DNA from: an uncultured Alphaproteobacteria bacterium
Lineage (GTDB): Bacteria > Pseudomonadota > Alphaproteobacteria > Puniceispirillales > UBA1172
DNA length: 8,474 nucleotides
Assembly (NCBI GenBank): GCA_937952245.1
Contig: CALFYS010000076.1
Location: forward strand, 1 to 8,474
Direction: 5' to 3'
Shown here: in pieces, positions 1-6,827 of the stretch
How the letters are laid out: every line of letters starts with the position of its first letter
How positions within the stretch are numbered: position 1 is the first letter of the stretch
The notes under the pieces: model-generated
Database searches by the model: none
Told to the model about the DNA's origin: nothing
Seen by the model: the letters and a program-made list of their open reading frames with translations, nothing else
Program-made: the position numbers and the translations under genes

Positions 1-1080
1 GGTGGCGCGAGTGTTATCTGATCGGAATTCAGGCGAAAAAGCAAGATCAGCCGTCAAGACATTCAGCGCATCGGCGCCATCCCCTTTGAGCCAATCCAAG
101 CCTTCGTCATTAATCGCGATAGTGATGCCGCCTTGAATATTCATCGCGCGGTGACGGCGGATTAAGCGCAACGCGGAACGCCCCATTGATGCGCCATCGT
201 CTTGCAAAACATCGGATAAGGCTTGCCAACGCCACGGACGTGCCAAAGTGTATAACCCGCCTCTGGTAAAGCCATGCAAAGAGGGTTTTTCGGGGTCACG
301 CTTGGCTTCGATTTTGATCAGGTCATGCAATTGGCGTTGTTGTTCTGGATTTACGCGGGGGAAATCAATCACCACGGGCCCGGCGATGCGGCGCAACCTG
401 ATCTGCCGCATGATAAACGGGATCAATTGGCAGGATAAATCGAAAGGCGGCAGACCGCTCGCCCCGCTATCCAGATCAATCACCGCCGCCCCGGGCGGGG
501 TGTTGATATGCACAATTGCGCCAGAGGGGTGATGAAGGGTTTTTGCCATCGCCTGTTCCAACGCGTCATCACATCCATAAGCCGCCCATGGCTCGCCTGT
601 ATCATCGTGAACCACCGCCGCCTCTGGTTCAGCCGCTAAGGCGCGTGCCAAAGCATCCGGCGCAGGACTGATCAATCGCGGTTGCGGCGGCAGGTCTTTC
701 GGCGAAACATCGCCTTTGATTTTGACTTGCAACGGTTTGTCTTCTCGCGGCAGGGCAGAGACCACCACGGGGGTGATTTGCCCTGATTTCAGGGTTTTGG
801 CTTGGTCTGAGGTGATCCGGCCGCTGGCCATAATCGGTTCAGCCGCGCGGCCTTCGGCATGACCATCAATCTTTAATTCGAACGTCGCGCGATCATGACC
901 GGCAAAGATTTGCGCCACTCGCGCGGCAAAAACAGCCCCTGGTTGCGGCGTGTGATCAGCGGCATCATCAATCCAAAGTTGATCCAACACGCCATCGCGC
1001 ACCAGCGCCACCCGCCGATAAGACGGCAAGTCATCAATAATAATAATGGGGGGTTCATCTGTGTTTGGAGGTTTCGTCAT
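1..1080 (-). CDS. rng: Ribonuclease E/G family protein, compact form (partial, 3' end outside window)
   Basis: Endoribonuclease of the RNase E/G family, expected to cut single-stranded RNA in rRNA processing or mRNA decay. 360 codons are visible and the stop lies beyond the left edge. Residues about 48-75 (GAVFAARVAQIF...) resemble a degenerate S1 start. The catalytic part is clear: IDLDSGAS at 201-208 aligns with the E. coli RNase E Asp303 motif and VVIDF at 236-240 with the Asp346 motif, giving D202 and D239. The helix between them (RQIRLRRIAGP) and the later HGFTRGGLYTLARP (269-282) also fit the family. Asn305 of E. coli corresponds to D204 here. I see no CPxC zinc-link in the visible part and no RTAG 5'-phosphate sensor motif, so this is a shortened member. 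The ATG at 1080 starts 5 nt after the maf stop and has no clear Shine-Dalgarno sequence; an in-frame GTG at 1110 is an alternative. Its position after maf matches the usual alphaproteobacterial order. Confidence 0.85.
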   Translation of the reverse strand, partial: MTKPPNTDEPPIIIIDDLPSYRRVALVRDGVLDQLWIDDAADHTPQPGAVFAARVAQIFAGHDRATFELKIDGHAEGRAAEPIMASGRITSDQAKTLKSGQITPVVVSALPREDKPLQVKIKGDVSPKDLPPQPRLISPAPDALARALAAEPEAAVVHDDTGEPWAAYGCDDALEQAMAKTLHHPSGAIVHINTPPGAAVIDLDSGASGLPPFDLSCQLIPFIMRQIRLRRIAGPVVIDFPRVNPEQQRQLHDLIKIEAKRDPEKPSLHGFTRGGLYTLARPWRWQALSDVLQDDGASMGRSALRLIRRHRAMNIQGGITIAINDEGLDWLKGDGADALNVLTADLAFSPEFRSDNTRAT

Positions 1081-1085
1081 CGCTG

Positions 1086-1682
1086 CTATTGGGGCGGTGA
1101 AAACGGCCACCCCATCCCCCGCAAAACTTGTGAGACTTCAAACAACGGCAAGCCGACAATACCGGTGTAAGACCCTTCAAGCCAAGCCACGTGTTGCGCG
1201 GCCAAGCCTTGGATGCCATACCCCCCTGCTTTGCCCTGCCATTCGCCGCTGGCGATATAGGCGGAAAGCGCGGCTTCATCAAGGCGGTTTAATTTCACAT
1301 GGCTGGTGCTGATCCGCTCAACAATCTGGCCTTGGGGCGATTTGATGGCAACTGAGGTCAGGACACGGTGCCGCCGCCCGCCCAATAATTTCAAAAATTG
1401 TCGGGCTTCATCGGCACCTTCAGGTTTGCCCAGAATACGGCGCCCGCAAGCCACCACAGTATCAGCCGCCAGACAAAACGCGTCATCGGCTTGATCCGCC
1501 ACGGCGGCCAGTTTTTCACGCGCCATCCGTTCAGCATAGACCCGCGGCAATTCAGCCGGATGAGGGTCTTCGTTAATATCAGCAGGGATCACCGCATCAG
1601 GGGTGATGTTAATCTGCGCCAGCAATTCCAATCGCCTTGGAGAGGCCGATGCAAGCACCAATCGTGGCTTTTCACTCAACAT
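1086..1682 (-). CDS. maf: Maf-like nucleotide pyrophosphatase (YhdE type, dTTP/UTP)
   Basis: Nucleoside triphosphate pyrophosphatase of the Maf family, 198 residues, the usual length. By family knowledge the YhdE subtype hydrolyses dTTP, UTP and modified pyrimidine nucleotides to monophosphates, keeping them out of nucleic acids. Visible signatures are LASASPRR at 10-17, the acidic residue E38 in the INEDP stretch, AADTVV around the catalytic D74, a LGKP segment, and KAGGYGIQG followed by GSYTGIVGLPL, which matches the YhdE pattern better than the YceF (m7GTP) pattern. The ORF stays open upstream to a TTG at 1730 and an ATG at 1721, but the ATG at 1682 is chosen because AGGGGG lies 4 nt before it and it places the family motif at the normal distance from the N-terminus. 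It lies 61 nt after infA and 5 nt before the RNase E/G gene. Cytoplasmic. Confidence 0.95.
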   Translation of the reverse strand: MLSEKPRLVLASASPRRLELLAQINITPDAVIPADINEDPHPAELPRVYAERMAREKLAAVADQADDAFCLAADTVVACGRRILGKPEGADEARQFLKLLGGRRHRVLTSVAIKSPQGQIVERISTSHVKLNRLDEAALSAYIASGEWQGKAGGYGIQGLAAQHVAWLEGSYTGIVGLPLFEVSQVLRGMGWPFSPPQ

Positions 1683-1743
1683 AACGCCCCCTAAATCACC
1701 GCCCCTCAAAAGAGCAGTCATTTTAATCAAAGCGGCTGGCAGA

Positions 1744-1962
1744 TTATTTAAAGCGGAAGGTGATCCGACCTTTGGTCAGGTCATACGGCGTCATCTCAAC
1801 ATTGACGCGGTCACCGGCAAGCACCCGAATTCTATTCTTCCGCATTTTTCCACTCGTATGGGCCAGCACTTCGTGGTCATTATCGAGCTTAACGCGAAAC
1901 ATTGCATTCGGCAGCAATTCGGAAACTGTTCCGGAAAACTCAATAACATCTTCTTTGGCCAT
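1744..1962 (-). CDS. infA: Translation initiation factor IF-1
   Basis: IF-1 binds the 30S ribosomal A site during initiation and works with IF-2 and IF-3. The 72-residue product has the exact length of the family and is nearly collinear with alphaproteobacterial IF-1: MAKEDVIEFSG at the start, LPNAMFRVKLDN, then HTSGKMRKNRIRVLAGD and the C-terminal EMTPYDLTKGRITFRFK. The whole protein is one S1/OB fold. The ATG at 1962 is preceded by AGGA with a 7-nt spacer. The gene sits 96 nt after the phosphatase-like gene, the largest gap in the leftward train, and that gap holds a possible promoter. Such a promoter would let infA and the downstream maf and RNase E/G genes be expressed apart from the upstream his and mur genes. 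No oddities. Confidence 0.98.
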   Translation of the reverse strand: MAKEDVIEFSGTVSELLPNAMFRVKLDNDHEVLAHTSGKMRKNRIRVLAGDRVNVEMTPYDLTKGRITFRFK

Positions 1963-2058
1963 GCGAATGTCCTAATTTGCAGTTAAAATCTATGGTTTTG
2001 TGACTGTTCTGGACGCTATGGTCAAGCCTTTTGTTTATTTTAGCCATGATCAACAGGC
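1963..2058 (-). promoter_or_regulatory. Gap before infA with a possible internal promoter
   Basis: This 96-nt AT-richer gap separates the phosphatase-like gene from infA. On the minus strand it contains CTTGACC, a good -35 match (TTGACC at 2025-2020). Seventeen nt further the only -10 option is CACAAA (2002-1997), which matches the consensus at three of six positions. The -35 half is convincing and the -10 half is not. An AAGCCT/AGGCTT inverted repeat with a roughly 25-nt loop also lies here, but it lacks a T-run and does not look like a terminator. A separate promoter for infA is inference from the gap size and the -35 match. Confidence 0.35.
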
Positions 2059-2553
2059 TTAAAGGCCACCAAAACGGTCTTTTAATTTCGCGGCGATAAT
2101 ATCCCGCACCTCACGATAGGCTTGCAAACGTTCTTCGCGATTGTCACTGCCCAAGGCGGCATCAAAGACCGGCCAATATTCAACTTCGGTTGATTTATTG
2201 CGGGCGATATTTTCAGCCATAGCATAGGAAACATCGGAAAAGCAGATGATCAGATCAAAATATTCATCTTCGAGATCATCAAAACTTTTCGGCTGATGGT
2301 TGGTTAAATCAATGCCAATTTCATTCATAACATTAAAGACAAAACCATCCGGCGCGCCCGCGTTAAGCCCGCAACTATCGGCAAAAATCCGATTGGGGAA
2401 CATGGATTTCATCAACCCTTCGGCGATGGGGGAGCGGATCATATTATGGGTGCAAGCAAACAGAACCGCCCCGGGTAATTTATCGCGGAGGTTTTCAGGC
2501 TTATCCTGACCGTGATCCATACTGGTGTCTTGATTATCGTGATGATCAGCCAT
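2059..2553 (-). CDS. Low-molecular-weight phosphatase family protein (ArsC/LMW-PTP fold)
   Basis: 164-residue cytoplasmic protein of the low-molecular-weight protein tyrosine phosphatase / arsenate reductase fold. The phosphate-binding loop is C34-THNMI-R40-S41, the CX5R(S/T) signature, with C34 as expected nucleophile and R40 binding the phosphoryl group. D131 in WPVFDAAL is the likely general acid. The segment SFDDLEDEYFDLIICFSD is typical of this alphaproteobacterial subgroup, found next to UPF0262 and infA. The substrate is not known; the name arsenate reductase should be avoided. The ATG at 2553 overlaps the UPF0262 stop by one base (TGATG) and is preceded by GAGGGA, which argues for translational coupling; the TTG at 2556 is a weaker alternative. 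The first 25 residues form a His/Asp/Gln-rich tail (MADHHDNQDTSMDHG...) ahead of the fold. A shorter start at 2520 has no Shine-Dalgarno sequence. Confidence 0.9.
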   Translation of the reverse strand: MADHHDNQDTSMDHGQDKPENLRDKLPGAVLFACTHNMIRSPIAEGLMKSMFPNRIFADSCGLNAGAPDGFVFNVMNEIGIDLTNHQPKSFDDLEDEYFDLIICFSDVSYAMAENIARNKSTEVEYWPVFDAALGSDNREERLQAYREVRDIIAAKLKDRFGGL

Positions 2554-3053
2554 CAAATCCCTCGCATTTTCAGAACGCAGATCAAACTAAACAAGCGGCG
2601 TGAGGTGTTGGTATCCATTTCAACTTTGCCATCAAGACGTTCGCGCAAGACCTCAGCCCCTTCGTTATGTAAGGCGCGCCTGCCCATATCAATGGCTTGA
2701 ATTTGAGATGGTGTTTTGGTGCGGATCGCTTCGTAATAGCTTTCGCAAACCAATTTGTAATCGCGGATAATTCGGCGCAACGGCCCCATGGCCAGAAAAA
2801 ACCCCGCCAGCGGAATATCTTCAACATTACGAATATCGAAATGCACATGGCGGGCATCAGACCGCAACACAAGATGATAAGGGCCAAGATGTTCAACCAA
2901 TTGAAAGTGATTTTCTTCGATCAAATCATAAATCGCGATTGACCGTTCATGTTCAGCTTCAGGCGACAGACGCGGCGCATCAGATTGATCGAGATGGATT
3001 CGGACAATCTTCCGGTCTTGGTCTTCTGGAGATTGGCCATCAGCCGCTGTCAT
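2553..3053 (-). CDS. UPF0262 family protein
   Basis: 166-residue conserved protein of unknown function, of a family found mainly in Alphaproteobacteria. Matching segments in order are LSPEAEHERSIAIYDLIEEN, LGPYHLVL, HVHFDIRN, MGPLRRIIRDYKLVCESYYEAI, IQAIDMGRRALHNEGAEVL and a C-terminal TSRRLFSLICVLKMRGI. It has no signal peptide or membrane segment, so it is probably cytoplasmic. The hisD stop is 4 nt upstream. The ATG at 3053 is preferred over the adjacent GTG at 3056 because AGGTGA sits at a workable distance from the ATG and too close to the GTG. Its 3' end overlaps the start of the phosphatase-like gene by one base. The constant neighbourhood (hisD, this gene, phosphatase, infA) suggests a shared role, but nothing in the sequence shows a mechanism. 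Confidence 0.93.
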   Translation of the reverse strand: MTAADGQSPEDQDRKIVRIHLDQSDAPRLSPEAEHERSIAIYDLIEENHFQLVEHLGPYHLVLRSDARHVHFDIRNVEDIPLAGFFLAMGPLRRIIRDYKLVCESYYEAIRTKTPSQIQAIDMGRRALHNEGAEVLRERLDGKVEMDTNTSRRLFSLICVLKMRGI

Positions 3054-3057
3054 CACT

Positions 3058-4353
3058 TCACCTATTCAATCGCCGTGATATGGATAAGCCATGGGCATCA
3101 AGCCCTTCTGCTTTCGCCAATGTCACCGCCGCCGGCCCAATAGCCGCCAAGGCATCGGCATCACATTCCACCATAGTGGTGCGCTTCATAAAGTCCAAGA
3201 CCCCAAGGCCAGAAGAAAACCGTGAGGTGCGGGCGGTGGGCAGGACATGGTTAGGGCCAGCGACATAATCACCAATCGCCTCTGGTGTCCAGCGGCCAAG
3301 GAAAATAGCCCCAGCGTGCCTGATCTTCCCCGCCAATTCTTGCGGGTTTTCAACGGCAATTTCCAAATGTTCGGCGGCAATCTGATTGGCCAGTTCCGCC
3401 CCTTCATCCCAATTGGAAACGGTGATGATCGCCCCATGATCACGCCATGAAGCCCCCGCGACTTCCACCCGCGGCAGGGTCGGTAAAATCGCTTCAACCG
3501 CGTCATCAACAGCATCGGCAAAATCAGCATCATCGGTGATCAAAATCGCTTGCGCGGCTTCATCATGTTCGGCTTGGCTGAGCAAATCCATCGCCACCCA
3601 ATCGGCGGTATTGCCGTTATCCGCCATCACTAAAATTTCAGAAGGTCCAGCGATGGAATCAATCCCCACTTTGCCAAAAACTTGCCGTTTCGCGGCGGCA
3701 ACAAAGGCGTTGCCTGGCCCCACAATCTTATCAACAGGGGCGATGGATTCCGTGCCATAGGCCAGCGCCGCCACCGCTTGCGCCCCGCCAATTCGCCAAA
3801 CTTCACTGATCCCCGCGATATGCGCCGCCGCCAAAACCATATCATTAATCACGCCATCAGGGGTCGGCACCACCATCACCCGGCGGGCGACACCAGCAAC
3901 CGTGGCGGGCAAGGCGTTCATCAAAACCGATGATGGATAAGCCGCTTTGCCCCCGGGGACATAAAGCCCCGCCGCATCAACCGGCGTATGGCGCAAGCCC
4001 AAAGCCACGCCAGCATCATCTTGATAGGCAATATCTTGCGGCAATTGTTTTTCATGAAAAGCCCGAATACGGCTTGCCGCGGTTGATAATGCTGATTTCA
4101 GCTCATCGTCAATCCGGTCATAGGCCGCCGCCAAATCATCCGCGGTCAAGGCCAATTCCGCCATGCTTTCAGCATCAATGCGATCAAATTTGCGGGTCAA
4201 TTCCAACACAGCGGCATCGCCGCGCGCCATCACATCACCGATGATCGCGTTGACGGTATCCGAAACATCAACACTGTCTTCCCGCTTGGAATTTAACAGC
4301 GCCGTGAATTGATCCTTGAAACCGTGATCACTGGTATTGAGTTTAACCGCCAT
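3058..4353 (-). CDS. hisD: Histidinol dehydrogenase
   Basis: Catalyses the last two steps of histidine synthesis, L-histidinol to L-histidinal to L-histidine, with two NAD+, as a zinc-dependent cytoplasmic homodimer. The 431-residue product has the normal length. The family block GPGNAFVAAAKRQVFG is at 212-227, followed by IDSIAGPSEI. By comparison with the E. coli enzyme, the catalytic pair is E328-H329 in AAEHLEIA and the zinc ligands are Q260, H263 (LSQAEHD), D362 (GDYVAGPNH) and H421 (GLDAHGLSISRRL), so all key residues are present. The ORF is open to 4467, but the ATG at 4353 is chosen because AGGGA lies 8 nt upstream and the N-terminus then has normal length. It overlaps the end of hisG by 11 nt and ends 4 nt before UPF0262. 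Confidence 0.97.
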   Translation of the reverse strand: MAVKLNTSDHGFKDQFTALLNSKREDSVDVSDTVNAIIGDVMARGDAAVLELTRKFDRIDAESMAELALTADDLAAAYDRIDDELKSALSTAASRIRAFHEKQLPQDIAYQDDAGVALGLRHTPVDAAGLYVPGGKAAYPSSVLMNALPATVAGVARRVMVVPTPDGVINDMVLAAAHIAGISEVWRIGGAQAVAALAYGTESIAPVDKIVGPGNAFVAAAKRQVFGKVGIDSIAGPSEILVMADNGNTADWVAMDLLSQAEHDEAAQAILITDDADFADAVDDAVEAILPTLPRVEVAGASWRDHGAIITVSNWDEGAELANQIAAEHLEIAVENPQELAGKIRHAGAIFLGRWTPEAIGDYVAGPNHVLPTARTSRFSSGLGVLDFMKRTTMVECDADALAAIGPAAVTLAKAEGLDAHGLSISRRLNR

Positions 4354-5038
4354 GGACAGCGTCCCTGATTTTTTCAACAAAACCGCCAATTTGGTCGGGG
4401 CGTGTTTTCCACGCCGCGCGATTGACAACAAATCGACTTGAAACTTGCGCGATTTCTTCAACCTCAACCAAACCGTTGGCCTTTAAAGTAGATCCTGTTT
4501 CCACCAGATCAACAATGCGGCGGCACAGCCCCAACCCCGGGGCCAATTCCATCGCGCCATTAAGTTTAATACATTCCGCCTGCACCCCACGGGCGGCAAA
4601 ATATTGTTTTGTGACATTCGGGTATTTTGTCGCCACGCGAACATGACTCCAACTGCGGGGGTCGTCTTGTTCCGCCGCTTCGATGGAAGACGCCACCACC
4701 ATGCGGCACGCCCCGACACCCAAATCAACAGGGGCATAAATCTCAGGATGGTCAAATTCCATCAACACATCAGAGCCAGCAACCCCCATATGAGCAGCGC
4801 CAAAAGCGATAAAGGTCGCGACATCAAAACTGCGAACACGGATGACATCAACCCCTTCCGCTTCGGTGGTGAAGCGAAGGCGGCGATCATTCTCGTCAAA
4901 AAATCCTTCTTCAGGTTCAAGCCCTGCTGATTTCAAGATCGGTCTAATGGCTTTTAAAATACGGCCTTTCGGCAAGGCCAGCACCATATTTTCAGAAGAC
5001 TGAAGTGCTTGAATATCGTCCATAGAGACTTCTGTCAT
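4343..5038 (-). CDS. hisG: ATP phosphoribosyltransferase, short form (HisG-S)
   Basis: First enzyme of histidine synthesis, joining ATP and PRPP to form phosphoribosyl-ATP. Visible blocks are LALPKGRILK at 20-29, MGVAGSDVLME at 84-94, VRVATKYPNVTKQYF at 133-147 and the PRPP-binding segment DLVETGSTLKANGL at 177-190. At 231 residues it lacks the C-terminal histidine-binding ACT-like domain of the long form. Short HisG proteins work with the regulatory subunit HisZ, which is not in this window; a hisZ elsewhere in the genome is predicted from family knowledge. The ATG at 5038 has AGGA 8 nt upstream. The 3' end runs 11 nt into hisD, whose Shine-Dalgarno sequence is inside hisG, so the two are probably translationally coupled. 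A 7-bp hairpin lies in the 47-nt leader after the DUF2948 gene. Confidence 0.96.
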   Translation of the reverse strand: MTEVSMDDIQALQSSENMVLALPKGRILKAIRPILKSAGLEPEEGFFDENDRRLRFTTEAEGVDVIRVRSFDVATFIAFGAAHMGVAGSDVLMEFDHPEIYAPVDLGVGACRMVVASSIEAAEQDDPRSWSHVRVATKYPNVTKQYFAARGVQAECIKLNGAMELAPGLGLCRRIVDLVETGSTLKANGLVEVEEIAQVSSRFVVNRAAWKTRPDQIGGFVEKIRDAVHGG

Positions 5039-5066
5039 AATTCGTTTCCTAAATTGCGCCTTTTGG

Positions 5067-5084
5067 CCCCAAAGCTATTTGGGG
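5067..5084 (-). other. Intercistronic hairpin before hisG
   Basis: On the minus strand CCCCAAA-TAGC-TTTGGGG forms a perfect 7-bp stem with a 4-nt loop. It begins one base after the DUF2948 stop codon and ends 28 nt before the hisG ATG. No T-run follows (CCAAAAGGCG comes next), so it is not a standard intrinsic terminator for the leftward transcript. It could protect a 3' end, mark a processing site or reduce read-through. The structure is seen directly; any function is inference. Confidence 0.5.
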
Positions 5085-5085
5085 G

Positions 5086-5526
5086 TTAATGTTTGGGTTC
5101 AAATCCGGTTGACCATCCTTCACCTAAGTCTGCGGCATAAACCCTTATGGCATCACATTCAAGCCTTAGCATTGCCGCACCCGCGAAAATCACATCAATA
5201 TGGTCATCTTCAGCTTGAATAGCCAGTAAATTCAGAACATCATCGCGATCATTGGGGGAAAAGCCTTTCCGCTTCAGCCCTTTGATTTGATCAAAATTAA
5301 TCCCCATCAAACGGCGGTGCCCCATCTGGTCATCATGCCAATAACGGGCGGCGACCATCATAAACTGCCCGCCATCAGGGTCATAGCCCATATCGCCGAT
5401 TAAAACCGTGGCATCCTGCAACAAAGACGACAGCACCAACAAATCATCTTGATCCTTGATGGCAAGTTTTAATGAAGATGATTTATCGGATGACGTTGCT
5501 TTGGACGACATTGTCTTAGACGACAT
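5086..5526 (-). CDS. DUF2948 family protein
   Basis: 146-residue protein of the DUF2948 family, which is of unknown function and typically sits beside murA and hisD in Alphaproteobacteria. Matching features are LKLAIKDQDDLLVLSSLLQDATVLIGDMGY near the N-terminus, RRLMGINFDQIKGLKRKG in the middle, DDVLNLLAIQAE, and IDVIFAGAAMLRLECDAI with a terminal GWSTGFEPKH. There is no signal peptide or membrane helix. The ORF is open to 5604, inside murA, but the ATG at 5526 is preferred because AGGGG lies 8 nt upstream and the start is 44 nt after the murA stop. The first residues are a low-complexity run MSSKTMSSKATSSDKSSS encoded by imperfect 15-nt repeats. A second ATG at 5511 is a possible start but lacks a Shine-Dalgarno sequence. 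Confidence 0.9.
   Translation of the reverse strand: MSSKTMSSKATSSDKSSSLKLAIKDQDDLLVLSSLLQDATVLIGDMGYDPDGGQFMMVAARYWHDDQMGHRRLMGINFDQIKGLKRKGFSPNDRDDVLNLLAIQAEDDHIDVIFAGAAMLRLECDAIRVYAADLGEGWSTGFEPKH
5482..5526 (-). repeat. Imperfect 15-nt tandem repeat at the DUF2948 start
   Basis: Three adjacent 15-nt units occur on the minus strand: ATGTCGTCTAAGACA (5526-5512), ATGTCGTCCAAAGCA (5511-5497) and ACGTCATCCGATAAA (5496-5482). The first two agree at 12 of 15 bases and both begin with ATG followed by Ser-Ser-Lys codons; the third is more decayed. This looks like a short in-frame duplication of the start region. Confidence 0.6.
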
Positions 5527-5570
5527 TCTCTTGGCCCCTGATAAACTTTGGCTTATGACGCGTTGGCGGA

Positions 5571-6827
5571 TCAGCCGTTGACGCGGCGGATTTCCGCCCC
5601 GCAAGCGTTGAGCTTTTCTTCTAGGCGATCATAACCGCGATCCAAATGATAAACCCGCTGCAACACCGTTTCGCCTTCGGCGGTCAAGCCTGCCAGCACA
5701 AGCGAAACAGAAGCCCGCAAATCCGTCGCCATCACCGGCGCGGCGTTAAGGCGTTCAACACCATGGACGTGTGCCTGCCCGCCGGTAACGTGAATATCAG
5801 CCCCCATGCGCGACAATTCAGGAACGTGCATGAATCTGTTTTCAAAAATCGTTTCCGAGATGGCCGATGTGCCGCTGGCCAAGGTCATCAGCGCCATAAA
5901 TTGCGCCTGCAAATCGGTAGGGAAGCCCGGGTAAGGATCGGTTGTAATATCCACTGGACGCGGGCGATCATTTGACGTGATCGTCACTTGGTCCTGATTG
6001 ATCTCAACATCAACTCCGGCTTGCGCCATGGCGGAAAACAACGCCGCAAGATGTTCAGGCCGCATATTTTTAAGCGTCACCTTGCCTTGTGTCATGGCGG
6101 CGGCGAGCGCGAATGTCCCCGCTTCAATCCGATCCGCCACCACCGCGTGACGGCATTGCTTAAGGCTGGCCACGCCATCAATCACAATGCGGGACGTGCC
6201 ATGGCCAGAAACCTTCGCCCCCAATTTGTTGAGGCATTCGGCCAAATCGCTGATCTCAGGTTCGCGGGCGGCGTTTTCCAACACGGTTTGGCCATCCGCC
6301 AGAACCGCCGCCATCATGGCGTTTTCGGTGGCCCCAACACTGACCAGCGGGAACGTAATCTCAGCACCTTTTAGGCCATGTTTGGCTTCAGCCACGACAT
6401 AGCCATCTTCCAGCGTCACCACCGCCCCTAGTTTTTCCATTGCCATGATATGCAAATCCACCGGCCGCGTGCCAATGGCGCATCCCCCCGGCAGAGAGAC
6501 CCGCGCCTTGCCATAGCGTGCCAGCAAAGGCCCCAGCACCAGCACAGACGCCCGCATTTTGCGGACAATATCATAAGGCGCATCAGTGATGGCTTTTTCC
6601 GCAGGCTGGAACGTCACCGTCTCACCATCACGGCTGGACGCGACCCCAAGATGGTCAAGCAATTCACACATACAAATAATATCAGCCAAGGGCGGCAGGT
6701 TATCCAACACCATCCCTTCTTCGGCCATCAAGGCGGTTGCCATTAACGGCAGGGCGGCGTTTTTAGCCCCTGAAATGGTGATCCCCCCTACCAGCCGCGC
6801 CCCGCCTTTGATCAATAATTTATCCAT
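5571..6827 (-). CDS. murA: UDP-N-acetylglucosamine 1-carboxyvinyltransferase (MurA)
   Basis: Cytoplasmic enzyme that transfers enolpyruvate from PEP to UDP-GlcNAc, the first committed step of peptidoglycan synthesis. The 418-residue product has normal length. SGAKNAALP at 19-27 carries K22 and N23 of the substrate site. RASVLVLGPLLARYG is followed by LPGGCAIGTRPVDLH, with C116 matching the catalytic Cys115 of E. coli; a cysteine here predicts fosfomycin sensitivity of the enzyme. DPYPGFPTDLQAQ holds the conserved Asp, and LDRGYDRLEEKL near the end holds the conserved Arg. The longest ORF starts at 6863, but the ATG at 6827 is chosen because AAGGG lies 7 nt upstream and it gives the standard MDKLLIKGG start. 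It overlaps the stop of the small upstream gene by 8 nt and is 44 nt before the DUF2948 gene. Confidence 0.98.
   Translation of the reverse strand: MDKLLIKGGARLVGGITISGAKNAALPLMATALMAEEGMVLDNLPPLADIICMCELLDHLGVASSRDGETVTFQPAEKAITDAPYDIVRKMRASVLVLGPLLARYGKARVSLPGGCAIGTRPVDLHIMAMEKLGAVVTLEDGYVVAEAKHGLKGAEITFPLVSVGATENAMMAAVLADGQTVLENAAREPEISDLAECLNKLGAKVSGHGTSRIVIDGVASLKQCRHAVVADRIEAGTFALAAAMTQGKVTLKNMRPEHLAALFSAMAQAGVDVEINQDQVTITSNDRPRPVDITTDPYPGFPTDLQAQFMALMTLASGTSAISETIFENRFMHVPELSRMGADIHVTGGQAHVHGVERLNAAPVMATDLRASVSLVLAGLTAEGETVLQRVYHLDRGYDRLEEKLNACGAEIRRVNG

Noticed and set aside
1037..1047. ATT repeat near the RNase E/G start
   Set aside because: It encodes four isoleucines in a plausible first strand and is too short to be a meaningful microsatellite.
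1603..1986. 127-codon rightward ORF across infA and the maf start
   Set aside because: It is antisense to infA and maf, which are certain; its protein shows no family features.
2020..2058. AAGCCT/AGGCTT inverted repeat after the phosphatase-like gene as a terminator
   Set aside because: The loop is about 25 nt, the stem only 6 bp and there is no T-run at the end, so it does not look like an intrinsic terminator.
5646..6746. Several rightward ORFs of 70-128 codons opposite murA
   Set aside because: They are shadows of the murA coding frame, rich in Arg, His and Pro as expected from antisense reading, with no recognisable domain.
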